Origin: Lutimonas halocynthiae
GTDB lineage: Bacteria; Bacteroidota; Bacteroidia; Flavobacteriales; Flavobacteriaceae
Length of the DNA: 64,000 nt
Assembly: GCF_030409835.1 (NCBI RefSeq)
Contig: NZ_JAUFQO010000001.1
Span: 1-64,000, forward strand
Direction of reading: 5' to 3'
The notes below the pieces were generated by a model. That model saw nothing but the letters and a program-made list of their open reading frames with translations. It made no database searches and was not told where the DNA came from. The position numbers were made by a program, and so were the translations under genes. Of this stretch, positions 45,178 through 54,548 are shown piece after piece. How positions within the stretch are numbered: position 1 is the stretch's first letter; each line of letters starts with the position of its first letter.

Positions 45178-47973
45178 TTATTTCAGTGTCTTCTTAACCT
45201 CCACTTCCTGGAAAGCTTCGATTATATCATCCACCATTACATCATTGTAATTCTTAAGCTGAATACCACAATCGTAACCTTTAGCTACCTCTTTGGCGTC
45301 ATCTTTGAATCGTTTTAACGAAGTTAATTCTCCTGTCCAGATCACTACATTATCTCTAATCAATCTGATTTTAGAATTTCTAAATATCTTTCCATCAAGA
45401 ACCATACAACCTGCAATAGTTCCTACTTTAGAAATTTTATAGGTTTCTCTGATTTCAGCATTACCTGAGATCTCTTCAACAATATCAGGAGATAACATTC
45501 CTTCCATCGCATCCTTAACCTCATCTATAACTTTATAAATGATCGAGTAGTTTCTAATATCAATTTCTTCCTTCTCTGCAATTTGTCTAGCACTTGCTGA
45601 AGGTCTTACATTAAATCCTATAATAATCGCTTCAGAAGCTGATGCTAATAACACATCTGATTCAGTAATGGCTCCAACTCCTTTGTGAATAATATTCACT
45701 TGAATCTCTTCAGTTGATAATTTCTGTAAAGAATCAGTCAGTGCTTCAACAGAACCATCCACATCCCCTTTAAGGATAATGTTCAATTCTTTAAAGCCAC
45801 CTAAAGCAATTCTTCTTCCAATTTCATCAAGCGTAATGTGTCGTTGCGTTCTTACAGATTGCTCACGACTCAATTGAGAGCGTTTTGCAGCAATTTGTTT
45901 CGCTTCTCGCTCATCTTCATACACCTTGAATTTATCACCTGCTTGAGGCGCTCCATCAAGCCCTAAAATTGACACCGGTCTCGAAGGACCTGCTTCTTGT
46001 ACATTATTACCCCTTTCATCCTGTAAAGCTTTTACTTTACCTGAATGATGACCTGCAAGAATATAATCTCCAACCTTAAGTGTTCCTCCATCTACAAGAA
46101 CAGTAGCCACATATCCTTTCCCTTTATCAAGGAAGGCTTCAACAACTGAACCATTTGCCATCTTATTTGGATTGGCTTTCAATTCTAACAATTCAGCCTC
46201 CAAAAGGATTTTCTCAAGTAATTCCTTGATGCCAAGTCCTTTTAATGCCGAAACGTCATGAGATTGGATTTTTCCACCCCAGTCTTCAACCAGAAGATTC
46301 ATCTGAGCCAATTCTTCTTTTACCTTTTCAGGATTAGCATCTGGCTTATCAATTTTATTAATCGCAAATACAATTGGGACACCTGCTGCCTGAGCGTGAC
46401 TTATAGCCTCTTTTGTTTGAGGCATTATCGCATCATCTGCAGAGATAACAATCACCGCAATATCTGTTACTTGAGTACCACGTGCACGCATCGCCGTAAA
46501 GGCTTCGTGACCAGGTGTATCCAAGAAAGTGATTTTCTGACCATCTTCAAGTTCAACAGCATAAGCTCCAATATGTTGTGTAATTCCACCTGATTCTCCG
46601 GCGATTACATTGGCTTTTCTAATATAATCCAGTAATGAAGTTTTACCGTGATCTACGTGACCCATTACCGTTACAATTGGCGATCTTGGTTCAAGATCCT
46701 CAGGGTTATCTACTTCTTCCTCAACAGTTTCTTCTGCCTCAGCACCAACAAAATCAACCTTATATCCAAATTCTTCAGCAACAATTGTAATTGTTTCAGC
46801 ATCCAAACGTTGATTCATTGAAATCATCATTCCTAATGACATACAAGCTGAAATAACTTCAGTCACTGATACATTCATCATCGTAGCAATCTCGTTCGCA
46901 GTAACAAATTCAGTTACCTTTACAACTTTGCTTTCTGCTTCTTGTTGTTCAATATCTTTTTCAACCTGTTGACGGTGAAGGTCTCGTTTCTCTCTTCTGT
47001 ATTTGGCTCCTTTTCCTTTTTTAGATTTACCTTGAAGTTTTTCAAGGGTCTCTCTAACCTGTTTTTGTACTTCTTCTGGAGATGGCTCCTCTTTTACAAT
47101 TGGTTTTCTTCCAGTTTGAGGACCTCTTTGACCTCCTCTATTTCCACCTTTATTAGCTCCAAAATCTGTACGTTGTACATGAATTCTCTTACGCTTCTTT
47201 TTGGTCTTATTTGCGTCGGCACTGGTTTCTTTTTTCGTCTCAACCGGCTTCTTCTTTGGTCTGACAAATTTTGAAAGATCAATGGTTTCACCTGTTTTCT
47301 TAGGCCCAGATAATTTTTGATATTCTGTCTTCAAGGTTTGAGTCTCCTCCGGAGTAGGTTCTGCTTCGGGAACCGTATTTTCTACAACTGGTTCTTTAGG
47401 GGCAGGTGCCTCTTCTTTAGCAGGCTCAACTGGTTTGACAGCTTCTTTTTTCTTAGCAGCAGGCTTTTCTTTCGGTTCTACATCAATCTTGCCAACTTGC
47501 TTCAGGCCTTTTAATTTTTTCGATCCTTTGATCACCTCATCAACTACTTCCTTCTTCTCAGGTTCAGGAGTAACAGCTTCAACAGGCGCTTCTTCTTTCA
47601 CTTCAGGTTTAGGGTCGATATCAATTTTCCCAACCATTTTTGGGCCACTGATTTTTTCAGATTCAGTTTTAAAGATTTCGGCTTTTCTTGCTTCATCTTC
47701 CAGACGTTTCTTTTCTACTTCTTTCTCTAAAGCCAAACGAATTTCTTCCTTCTCTTTTCTTTTCTCTTCTCCAATTTCCTTCGAGGCTACCTTTTTACTC
47801 TTATCCGTCTGGAATTCATTAGACAAGATTGTATAAACATCCTGAGAAATCTTAGCCGTTGGCCTATGATCAATGTCTATGCCTTTATTAGCAAGAAACT
47901 CAACAGCCCTGTCCAGAGAAATATTCAATTCTCTCAGAACTTTGTTAAATCGTTGTGGCTTATAGTCTGTCAT
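45178..47973 (-). CDS. infB: Translation initiation factor IF-2
   Basis: A 931-residue GTPase that places initiator tRNA on the ribosome. Residues 1-55 are the IF2_N helix domain, 60-340 a long Lys/Glu/Pro/Ala-rich linker, then a second IF2_N. The G domain has [15 protein letters not shown] (G1, about 436), DTPGHEAF (G3) and NKIDKPDAN (G4). Domains II-IV follow to the C-terminus. Third gene of the rimP-nusA-infB operon, 49 nt after nusA. The linker is low-complexity and gives antisense frames that are not genes. Confidence 0.97.
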   Translation of the reverse strand: MTDYKPQRFNKVLRELNISLDRAVEFLANKGIDIDHRPTAKISQDVYTILSNEFQTDKSKKVASKEIGEEKRKEKEEIRLALEKEVEKKRLEDEARKAEIFKTESEKISGPKMVGKIDIDPKPEVKEEAPVEAVTPEPEKKEVVDEVIKGSKKLKGLKQVGKIDVEPKEKPAAKKKEAVKPVEPAKEEAPAPKEPVVENTVPEAEPTPEETQTLKTEYQKLSGPKKTGETIDLSKFVRPKKKPVETKKETSADANKTKKKRKRIHVQRTDFGANKGGNRGGQRGPQTGRKPIVKEEPSPEEVQKQVRETLEKLQGKSKKGKGAKYRREKRDLHRQQVEKDIEQQEAESKVVKVTEFVTANEIATMMNVSVTEVISACMSLGMMISMNQRLDAETITIVAEEFGYKVDFVGAEAEETVEEEVDNPEDLEPRSPIVTVMGHVDHGKTSLLDYIRKANVIAGESGGITQHIGAYAVELEDGQKITFLDTPGHEAFTAMRARGTQVTDIAVIVISADDAIMPQTKEAISHAQAAGVPIVFAINKIDKPDANPEKVKEELAQMNLLVEDWGGKIQSHDVSALKGLGIKELLEKILLEAELLELKANPNKMANGSVVEAFLDKGKGYVATVLVDGGTLKVGDYILAGHHSGKVKALQDERGNNVQEAGPSRPVSILGLDGAPQAGDKFKVYEDEREAKQIAAKRSQLSREQSVRTQRHITLDEIGRRIALGGFKELNIILKGDVDGSVEALTDSLQKLSTEEIQVNIIHKGVGAITESDVLLASASEAIIIGFNVRPSASARQIAEKEEIDIRNYSIIYKVIDEVKDAMEGMLSPDIVEEISGNAEIRETYKISKVGTIAGCMVLDGKIFRNSKIRLIRDNVVIWTGELTSLKRFKDDAKEVAKGYDCGIQLKNYNDVMVDDIIEAFQEVEVKKTLK

Positions 47974-48022
47974 ATATTAATTTAAAATGAACCTCTAATT
48001 TCCTATTGCAAAATAAAAAATA

Positions 48023-49267
48023 TTATGATTCGAATTCTTCTTTTAAAATTCTTTGTACTTCAAGAATCGTTTCTTCTTCCAGATCTGTTCTTTTTACTAA
48101 TTCACTTAGCTCAAGATCCAAAACGCTTCTTGCTGTATCAAGACCAATATTTTTAAATTCATTGATCACCCATGCTTCAATTTCATCAGAGAATTCTAAC
48201 AATTCTACATCGTCCTCTACTCCTTCTCTCTGAACATCGATCTCATAACCGGTCAGCTGACTAGCCAATCGGATATTTACACCGCCTTTACCAATCGCTT
48301 TTGAAACTTCTTCGGGTTTTAGAAATACGTCAACTCTTGGTTTATCATCACCTACAGCCTCGTGTATCTTTAACGATACCACTTTAGCCGGGCTTAATGC
48401 TCTTTTTATAAATTGCTCGTCAATTTTTGTAAAATTAACAACATCAATATTCTCATTACCTAGTTCTCTAACAATTCCATGAATTCTCGATCCTTTCATA
48501 CCTACACAGGCACCAACCGGGTCAATCCTGTCGTCATAAGAATCTACGGCAATTTTTGCTTTCTCTCCAGGAATTCTTGCAACGCGTTCAATCGTAATTA
48601 AACCATCAAAAACTTCAGGAATTTCTTGTTCAAAAAGCTTCACCAAAAATTCAGGAGCTGTTCTTGACAATACAATAGAAGGCTTATTACCCCTCAGTTC
48701 CACATGCTTGATGATTCCTCTAACTGACTCTCCCTTGCGGAAAAAGTCTGAACGAATCTGCTCACTTTTAGGCAAAACAAGCTCATTTCCATTGTCATCC
48801 AACAAAATTATTGCATTGTGCCTTACATGATGAACTTCGGCAGAATATAACTCTCCTTCAAGTTCTTTATAATGCTTGAAGATATTTGTATTATCGTGTT
48901 CGTGAATCTTTGAAATCAAATTCTGGCGTAAAGCCAATATGGCTCTTCTTCCAAGATCAATTAATTTCACCTCTTCAGATACTTCCTCTCCTACTTCAAA
49001 ATCAGGCTCGATCTTTTGTGCCTCATCCAAAGAGATTTCTTCATTGTCATCTTCAACTGCATCATTTTCAACAACAATACGGTTCCTCCAGATTTCAAGG
49101 TCACCTTTGTCCGGGTTGATGATAATATCAAAATTTTCATCCGATCCGAACTTTCTCTTTAAAGCAGACCTAAATACTTCTTCAAGTATAGCCATCAAAG
49201 TTACCCTGTCAATACTCTTTTCGTCTTTGAATTCCGAAAATGATTCAATTAATGCGATATTTTCCAT
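48023..49267 (-). CDS. nusA: Transcription termination/antitermination factor NusA
   Basis: A 414-residue cytoplasmic RNA-polymerase-associated factor. N-terminal domain 1-135, S1 domain from about 138 (ELEGELYSAEVHHVRHNAIILL), then KH1 and KH2 (ACVGMKGSRIHGIVRELGNE and EVSKAIGKGGVNIRLASQL). It lacks the C-terminal acidic repeats of the E. coli protein, as is normal in this phylum. It lies 10 nt after rimP. Confidence 0.97.
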   Translation of the reverse strand: MENIALIESFSEFKDEKSIDRVTLMAILEEVFRSALKRKFGSDENFDIIINPDKGDLEIWRNRIVVENDAVEDDNEEISLDEAQKIEPDFEVGEEVSEEVKLIDLGRRAILALRQNLISKIHEHDNTNIFKHYKELEGELYSAEVHHVRHNAIILLDDNGNELVLPKSEQIRSDFFRKGESVRGIIKHVELRGNKPSIVLSRTAPEFLVKLFEQEIPEVFDGLITIERVARIPGEKAKIAVDSYDDRIDPVGACVGMKGSRIHGIVRELGNENIDVVNFTKIDEQFIKRALSPAKVVSLKIHEAVGDDKPRVDVFLKPEEVSKAIGKGGVNIRLASQLTGYEIDVQREGVEDDVELLEFSDEIEAWVINEFKNIGLDTARSVLDLELSELVKRTDLEEETILEVQRILKEEFES

Positions 49268-49277
49268 TGTGCTCTTA

Positions 49278-49739
49278 TTAAAAAATAATCTTAACTTTAG
49301 CTTCTTTTATTTCACTTAGCGGAATTGTCTGTTGTTTTTCCACTGTTACTTTTCCTTTTCCAATTGGTTTCGGCTCCCGGGCTTTCCAAAATAATGTAAT
49401 CCCTTCATCCGTTATCTCAATCAATTTACCTTCAAAACGATCCTCTGCAGTTTTTACTTGAAGTGTTCTGTCAATATTTTTGTTGTATTGCCTTCGATCG
49501 ATTATTGGGTCTGTGACGTTTGGGGTAGTAACCTCAAGTGAAAAATCTTCAATTTCACGATCTAGATTGTGCTCTACGCCCCTGCTGATTCTTATACATT
49601 CACTAAGTGGAACACCTGAATCTCCATCGACAATTACTTTTATACTACCCTCTGCTCCAAAAGTCAAATCAATAAGAAAAAGTGTTTCATTTTCGGAAAG
49701 GGCATCGTCCACCAACTGCTTTACTTTATTCTGATCCAT
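49278..49739 (-). CDS. rimP: Ribosome maturation factor RimP
   Basis: A 153-residue protein needed for 30S maturation. The core has ETLFLIDLTFGAEGSIKVIVDGDSG and ECIRISRGVEHNLDRE, then the C-terminal Sm-like domain (RFEGKLIEITDEGITLFW). The start is MDQNKVKQLVDDA at 49739. A longer frame from 49841 would run upstream of the predicted start point (promoter 49805-49834), so it is rejected. First gene of the operon. Confidence 0.93.
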   Translation of the reverse strand: MDQNKVKQLVDDALSENETLFLIDLTFGAEGSIKVIVDGDSGVPLSECIRISRGVEHNLDREIEDFSLEVTTPNVTDPIIDRRQYNKNIDRTLQVKTAEDRFEGKLIEITDEGITLFWKAREPKPIGKGKVTVEKQQTIPLSEIKEAKVKIIF

Positions 49740-49804
49740 GTGGCTTGTATAAAAAGAGGGGACTATCTGTCCCCTCCAACTCAAATTCATTATAAAATTC
49801 GCTG

Positions 49805-49834
49805 CAAATATACTAATTCCTTTGATACTAACAA
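49805..49834 (-). promoter_or_regulatory. Promoter of rimP-nusA-infB
   Basis: On the minus strand TTG (49832-49834) and TATATTTG (49805-49812) are spaced by exactly 19 nt, the consensus of the phylum. The leader would be about 55-60 nt. Confidence 0.75.
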
Positions 49835-49876
49835 AAATCATAGGGCTAATACATGAAATTTTATTAACTTTAGCTT

Positions 49877-50728
49877 ATGAATCAAAAACCGTATGTTATG
49901 AAACGAATATTAGTACCCGTAGATTTTTCACCTGAAGCCGAAAGTGCAGCTAAAATTGCAGCAAGTATTGCCCGTAAAACAGGTAGCGAAATTTTTCTTG
50001 TTCACATGCTTGAATTACCTGTTACTACAATAGATCCGGCAGAAATGAACACTATTAGCTCAGAGCCTCAAATCATTTATTTTATGAAACTGGCACATGA
50101 GAAATTTGATAAATTTAAAAAGCTTCCATTTTTAAAAGGTTTAAGAGTAATTGAAACCATTCAGTTTCAACACGCATTTTCAGGAATTATAGCCGAAAGT
50201 GAAAAAAATAAGATTGACTTAATTGTCATGGGATCTCAAGGCGCCTCAGGATTACAGGAAATGTTTATTGGATCAAATACAGAAAAGGTTGTTAGACGAT
50301 CTCATGTTCCGGTATTAGTCATAAAACAAGGCACCGAAGAATTCACAGTGAAGGATATGATTTTTGCCTCTGATTTTAATAAAGAAAGTAAATCTACTTT
50401 TCACCGTGTTATAAATTTTGCAAAATTATTTGATGCAAAAATCCATCTTTTATACATCAATACGATTCACAACTTCAATACCACTAAAAATATTGAATCA
50501 AGAATGGCTCTTTTTATGGATGATTTTGACTTTATAAATTATACGACAAATATTTATAATGACATTTCTATTGAAAAGGGAATATTGAGTTATGCCAGAG
50601 ATATTGATGCTGATTTAATTGCTTTAAATACGCATGGAAGAAGCGGACTATCTCAGTTATTTAATGGCAGTATTGGTCAGGAACTAGCCAATCACGCATT
50701 AAGACCTGTTATTACTTTTAAACTCTAA
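49877..50728 (+). CDS. Universal stress protein, two-domain
   Basis: A 283-residue cytoplasmic protein of two UspA domains. Domain 1 (KRILVPVDFSPEAESAA to VVRRSHVPVLVIKQG) carries the ATP-loop LIVMGSQGASGLQEMFIGSNTEKV. Domain 2 has the looser variant LIALNTHGRSGLSQLFNGSIGQEL. The start may be ATG 49898 (MKRILVP), because the first seven residues are not part of the fold. It is divergent from rimP. Confidence 0.9.
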   Translation: MNQKPYVMKRILVPVDFSPEAESAAKIAASIARKTGSEIFLVHMLELPVTTIDPAEMNTISSEPQIIYFMKLAHEKFDKFKKLPFLKGLRVIETIQFQHAFSGIIAESEKNKIDLIVMGSQGASGLQEMFIGSNTEKVVRRSHVPVLVIKQGTEEFTVKDMIFASDFNKESKSTFHRVINFAKLFDAKIHLLYINTIHNFNTTKNIESRMALFMDDFDFINYTTNIYNDISIEKGILSYARDIDADLIALNTHGRSGLSQLFNGSIGQELANHALRPVITFKL

Positions 50729-50734
50729 GTAGGA

Positions 50735-51943
50735 TTACCATTTGAATGGTCTAAAACCAACACCAAATTCTACCCAGTCAGCTCTCGAAGTTTCTTTAGT
50801 TTTGAGACCAAGTTGGGCGAACATCCATTTGGTAATATCATACCTAAATGCTGTTCTTAAGTAAGTAGGTGTTTTGCCTTTGTCGTCGCCTAAATAAGCC
50901 CCAGCCTGGAGGCGAACGGCCATTCTGCCAAACATGAAATCATAACCAAGGTGTGCCCCTAAAAGGGTTTGATCCTTGGTTTCAGGATAATCGACCTCTA
51001 AACTCCCATCATAAAAATAATCAAAGCCTGCAGTAAGCGCATGCATTGTATTAAATTTAAATCGATAGTCTATTACACCTGAAAAAACCCCATAGCGCTT
51101 ATCGGTGCCTTTATCTTCTTCATTTTGGACAGTACCTCCTGCCAGATAAACTTCAATAGAACTTTCTCTCAATTTTATGTTCTTGGAAGTTTTAGGTCTG
51201 TCAAATCTTGCCGGAAGCACCTTTTCTGTATATATGTCTTTATCAACATATTTTTGATCGGCATTATAATGATAACGAAGGCCTAAATTTAAACCATACA
51301 TATTAAACCCATAATTTGGCGTCGTTATTCTGCCATTTGAAAAGTGTGTGAAATCAAGCCCGTAAAGCAAATCCAGCTCCCTTGTTAATTTAAAAGCAGC
51401 ACCAAAATTTAAGTTGAAATAAATAGCAAAAGGTGACCCTATGGCATCGTTTTCCGGATTTGACTCCTCATCATATGGCTCAAGATTATAAGTCAGTCCT
51501 GTTGCCAGGCTCATTTCAAATACATTTCTCTTTCTTCCATTGCTTAAAGGAAAAGTAACAAAACCAAACACTGCATTAGGCTTGCCTAAAACCTCAGGAT
51601 TTCCAACAAAGCCAGAGTAATATCCAATTCCATAGGTCGCATAGCCATATCTACTTGTCCAATGGTCAGGATCTTTCTTTTGCCATCCAAACCTTATCTC
51701 CAATGAACCGTATCCATCTTCGATTGCCTCGTTTAAAAGCTCCCCAGTATAGAGATGATAACCTGTATGACCCTTTACTTCTATATATCTAAACCGACCG
51801 TAATTTTTCTCCTCCTTAACTTCATCATAAGAAATTGTATTTTTCTGACCATAAGCATGGTAAACATTGATTGAAGAAATCAATGCCAGCAAGAAAAGAT
51901 TAATAGAAATATTTTTTTTAAAATTCAACAAAACTGAATCCAT
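50735..51943 (-). CDS. PagL-like lipid A 3-O-deacylase (acyloxyacyl hydrolase family)
   Basis: A 402-residue exported protein with signal peptide (LFLLALISSINVYHAYGQ). The body is a series of amphipathic strands of an outer-membrane barrel. The segment GLDFTHFSNGRITTPNYGFNMYG matches the PagL active-site pattern (His-Ser with downstream Glu/aromatics). PagL removes a 3-hydroxyacyl chain from lipid A. It is about twice the usual length; residues 270-402 hold a second set of strands. I keep the family assignment at moderate strength. Confidence 0.75.
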   Translation of the reverse strand: MDSVLLNFKKNISINLFLLALISSINVYHAYGQKNTISYDEVKEEKNYGRFRYIEVKGHTGYHLYTGELLNEAIEDGYGSLEIRFGWQKKDPDHWTSRYGYATYGIGYYSGFVGNPEVLGKPNAVFGFVTFPLSNGRKRNVFEMSLATGLTYNLEPYDEESNPENDAIGSPFAIYFNLNFGAAFKLTRELDLLYGLDFTHFSNGRITTPNYGFNMYGLNLGLRYHYNADQKYVDKDIYTEKVLPARFDRPKTSKNIKLRESSIEVYLAGGTVQNEEDKGTDKRYGVFSGVIDYRFKFNTMHALTAGFDYFYDGSLEVDYPETKDQTLLGAHLGYDFMFGRMAVRLQAGAYLGDDKGKTPTYLRTAFRYDITKWMFAQLGLKTKETSRADWVEFGVGFRPFKW

Positions 51944-51984
51944 ATATAGGCCTAAGGGCGGGTAAAGTAAACATTATATTCAGA

Positions 51985-52022
51985 AAATAAAAAATCCATT
52001 ATAGCTTAACTTATAATGGATT
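51985..52022 (-). terminator. Terminator after tRNA-Gln copy 1
   Basis: AATCCATTATA (51993-52003) pairs with TATAATGGATT (52012-52022). On the minus strand a T-rich tail follows. Confidence 0.8.
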
Positions 52023-52034
52023 TCTCTATTTATG

Positions 52035-52105
52035 TTGACCCACAAGGATTCGAACCTTGACTGGCGGTACCAAAAACCGAAGTGCTACCGTTACACCATG
52101 GGTCA
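52035..52105 (-). tRNA. tRNA-Gln (anticodon TTG), copy 1
   Basis: Acceptor TGACCCA/TGGGTCA is perfect, the anticodon loop TTTTGGT gives TTG, and the T-arm contains GGTTCGAATCC. CCA is not encoded. Identical to the copy at 54321. Confidence 0.96.
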
Positions 52106-52510
52106 GAAAACCTAAAAAAATATCCATTATAAATTCAAGCAGGTCCAACATACGTCAAGATTTATTTCAAAATAAACCGATTTGCTCATTGGGACCTCTG
52201 TAACAGATTTTACTTTTACAGGCTGGCAAAAGTAGATTATAAAATTAGAAGTACAAAACAATTAAATATATCTGTTTTTGCACACTTAAATATGAATACA
52301 AGCTTCTTTTAGCTATATAGATAATCAAAGGAGCTTGACGGCTCATGATTAAATAATAATTGAAATGTTTAATTGGGCTAAAGATTATAAATACCCTTGG
52401 TTGCCTCAACTAAAATTCACTTACCTTGTTCTGAAGCTTCCCTGAAAAATGAGAAATTAAAATCGTATCTAATAAAAAATCTGTAAATTTATCTGGAGAC
52501 TTTATAACAT
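52106..52510. other. Gap between tRNA-Gln copy 1 and the CotH-like gene
   Basis: No ORF is supported. It contains the tRNA promoter at 52227-52256 and AT-rich sequence before the CotH-like gene, whose promoter is not clear. Confidence 0.5.
52227..52256 (-). promoter_or_regulatory. Promoter of tRNA-Gln copy 1
   Basis: Minus-strand TTG (52254-52256) and TACTTTTG (52227-52234) are 19 nt apart. The tRNA begins about 115 nt downstream of the start point. Confidence 0.7.
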
Positions 52511-53572
52511 ATGAATAAACGACTAACAGGCATAGTTCTTATCCTTTCTTTTGCTTTTTGCGCTCTGGGACAGGCCCAGAATACTGTGGATTCAATAAAA
52601 ACCGGAAAAGTAACCAAGCTTTTTATCCAAGAAAGCATTCTTCCCATAAAACTGAGTTATTCCAACAAAGACATAAAGAAAAAAACGAACGACAGTACTT
52701 TTATCCAGACTGTTCTATCTTATCAGGAAGAAGATTTGTCATGGAAAGACCTGCAAGTTAAGATAAGGCGACGTGGAGATTTCAGACTGAACAACTGTTA
52801 TTTTGCTCCTATCAAAATGAAAATTAAAAAATCGGCTAGTAAAGGCAGCTTGTTTGAAAAGAATAAAAAATTAAAATTAGCTGTTAAATGTTCAGATAAA
52901 AAAGGCACCGAAGATTATATTGTCAAGGAATATATGGCATACAAAATATATGAAGTGGTCTCCAACTATCACTATAAAGTAAGGTTGGCTGACATTTTGC
53001 TTACGGAACCAGCAAACGAAAAGGATAAAACTTTTGAATTTAAAGGCTACTTTATAGAAGACATTAAATTGGTCGCAAAAAGACATGGAGGACAACCCAT
53101 AGACAGAAATATGCATCCTCAGGCCCAAGATCCGGTTTCTTCAGTTCAAAACGCATTTTTTCAATTCATGATTGGGAATATTGATTTCTCAACTTATGTA
53201 CAACACAATGAAAAATTAATATTTGTTGATGAAAAAGTGGTGCCGATTCCATTTGACTTTGATATGTCTGGCCTTGTAAATACCAGCTATGCAACCGTAT
53301 CCGAATCGAATAATGAGTCGTTACCTATTACATCGGTGACCGACAGATTATACCGAGGTTTTAAGAGAGATCCTGAAGTAATTGCACAGGTTAGAAAAGA
53401 ATACCTCGACAAGAAGCAGCTTGTGATTGAGGTAATCGATAGTTTACAAGTTTATTTTGCAAACCCAAAACAGTTTGAAGAAGCCAAGAATTACGTACTA
53501 GGATTTTATAATATCCTAGAAGATGACAACCTGTATTCCAAAGAAATCATCAATAAACTCAGAACCCGATAG
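52511..53572 (+). CDS. Exported CotH-kinase-like protein
   Basis: A 353-residue protein with signal peptide (GIVLILSFAFCALGQAQ). It follows the CotH pattern: QVKIRRRGDFRLNN in the early sheet (the basic ligand segment), EYMAYKIYEVVSNYHYKVRL, then FFQFMIGNIDFSTYVQHN (catalytic GNxD-like motif) and IPFDFDMSGL (DFD, a DFG-like metal motif). CotH proteins are atypical extracytoplasmic kinases. The overall match is weak at the ends, so I call it CotH-like only. It lies between the duplicated tRNA-Gln genes. Confidence 0.6.
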   Translation: MNKRLTGIVLILSFAFCALGQAQNTVDSIKTGKVTKLFIQESILPIKLSYSNKDIKKKTNDSTFIQTVLSYQEEDLSWKDLQVKIRRRGDFRLNNCYFAPIKMKIKKSASKGSLFEKNKKLKLAVKCSDKKGTEDYIVKEYMAYKIYEVVSNYHYKVRLADILLTEPANEKDKTFEFKGYFIEDIKLVAKRHGGQPIDRNMHPQAQDPVSSVQNAFFQFMIGNIDFSTYVQHNEKLIFVDEKVVPIPFDFDMSGLVNTSYATVSESNNESLPITSVTDRLYRGFKRDPEVIAQVRKEYLDKKQLVIEVIDSLQVYFANPKQFEEAKNYVLGFYNILEDDNLYSKEIINKLRTR

Positions 53573-53633
53573 GGGCCAAGTCAAGCCAAAGTCCTTAGCG
53601 GTGATTCGATTTTTTAACAAAGAGAAAACAGGT

Positions 53634-53666
53634 CCAAACAAAAAAACTCTCCACTTTCTTGGAGAG
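53634..53666 (-). terminator. Terminator after the lipoprotein gene
   Basis: CTCTCC (53647-53652) pairs with GGAGAG (53661-53666). On the minus strand TTTTTTTGTTTGGACC follows; the same tail follows the hairpin at 54275. Confidence 0.75.
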
Positions 53667-53673
53667 GTAATTT

Positions 53674-54174
53674 CTATTTAACAAAAACTGGATGCCAAAT
53701 TGATAACTCCGTGACCGCATGGTTCATCGCCATAGAATCTACCTCAGTTTCTAAAATTAAATTATCCTCAATGGCAAGCGACATTATATGTTCACCCTTT
53801 TCACTAAAAGAAACTCCAAAAAAATATGATCCATTTCCGGTTGTATCTTTATAAATAAGATGATTTCTCTTAGCAATTTCTTTCGTTCCACCTTCTACAA
53901 AATCTTTGGTTACATATAGAAAAGTAAATCTGTCTTGCAACTTCTCGGACAAAGAATCATTAAGGTGCAAATCATATTGTAATGTGCCTCTGGCTTCCGT
54001 CCCTAATTCCACTGTATCGGGAAATACAAATTTCAACAACCCATTGTCATCATCAACGAAAATCGACTCAGCGGTTGTTGAGTGATTGGGCTGTTGCTTA
54101 GATTCTAATTGCTTTTCTTTAGTTTGAGTACAACTAATTATTACCAGTAAAATGAGAATAAATATAAACCTCAT
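53674..54174 (-). CDS. Lipoprotein of unknown function
   Basis: A 166-residue protein with signal MRFIFILILLVIISC; lipobox IISC with Cys15. The mature part begins with a Gln/Lys/Ser-rich linker (TQTKEKQLESKQQPN). A beta-rich region follows (VELGTEARGTLQYDLHL, GEHIMSLAIEDNLIL), resembling an Ig-like strand pattern. I recognise no family. It is transcribed toward the CotH-like gene and ends in its own terminator. Confidence 0.7.
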   Translation of the reverse strand: MRFIFILILLVIISCTQTKEKQLESKQQPNHSTTAESIFVDDDNGLLKFVFPDTVELGTEARGTLQYDLHLNDSLSEKLQDRFTFLYVTKDFVEGGTKEIAKRNHLIYKDTTGNGSYFFGVSFSEKGEHIMSLAIEDNLILETEVDSMAMNHAVTELSIWHPVFVK

Positions 54175-54274
54175 GAATAAAGTTGGCTTAGGTTAAAGCT
54201 ATTAATTATTAGGTTCAAATATAAGAATTCAAGTATAATCAGGCGAATCATTTCTCAAAGATAAAAAGGTCCAA

Positions 54275-54306
54275 ACAAAAAAACTCTCCAAGAAATTGGA
54301 GAGTTT
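54275..54306 (-). terminator. Terminator after tRNA-Gln copy 2
   Basis: AAACTCTCCAA (54281-54291) pairs with TTGGAGAGTTT (54296-54306) around a 4-nt loop; TTTTTGTTT follows on the minus strand. Confidence 0.85.
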
Positions 54307-54320
54307 ATCTGACTTTAATG

Positions 54321-54391
54321 TTGACCCACAAGGATTCGAACCTTGACTGGCGGTACCAAAAACCGAAGTGCTACCGTTACACCATGGGTCA
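54321..54391 (-). tRNA. tRNA-Gln (anticodon TTG), copy 2
   Basis: Same sequence as 52035-52105 over all 71 nt. Its flanks differ except for three bases (ATG) on the downstream side. Confidence 0.96.
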
Positions 54392-54428
54392 ATTTTTCAC
54401 TGCAAAATCTCATTTGATTAAGCAGGCG

Positions 54429-54458
54429 CAAATTTAAGACAAAGTTTTTGTTTGGCAA
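54429..54458 (-). promoter_or_regulatory. Promoter of tRNA-Gln copy 2
   Basis: Minus-strand TTG (54456-54458) and TAAATTTG (54429-54436) are 19 nt apart; start point about 30 nt before the tRNA. Confidence 0.75.
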
Positions 54459-54548
54459 AAGAGTTTTTTTGATTTTTTTCTCAGGTCCATTATTTCCAAG
54501 CAGTTTCCATTTAATTTACTAAATTCGCCTCAGTTTTAAAACGTGTCT

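Noticed and set aside
46942-47836. Several plus-strand frames opposite infB
   Set aside because: They are antisense to the low-complexity linker of IF-2 and are rich in Ser/Phe, as expected from Lys/Glu/Pro codons read backwards.
49740-49841. Longer rimP start at 49841
   Set aside because: The consensus promoter at 49805-49834 lies inside that extension, so its start codon would not be in the transcript.
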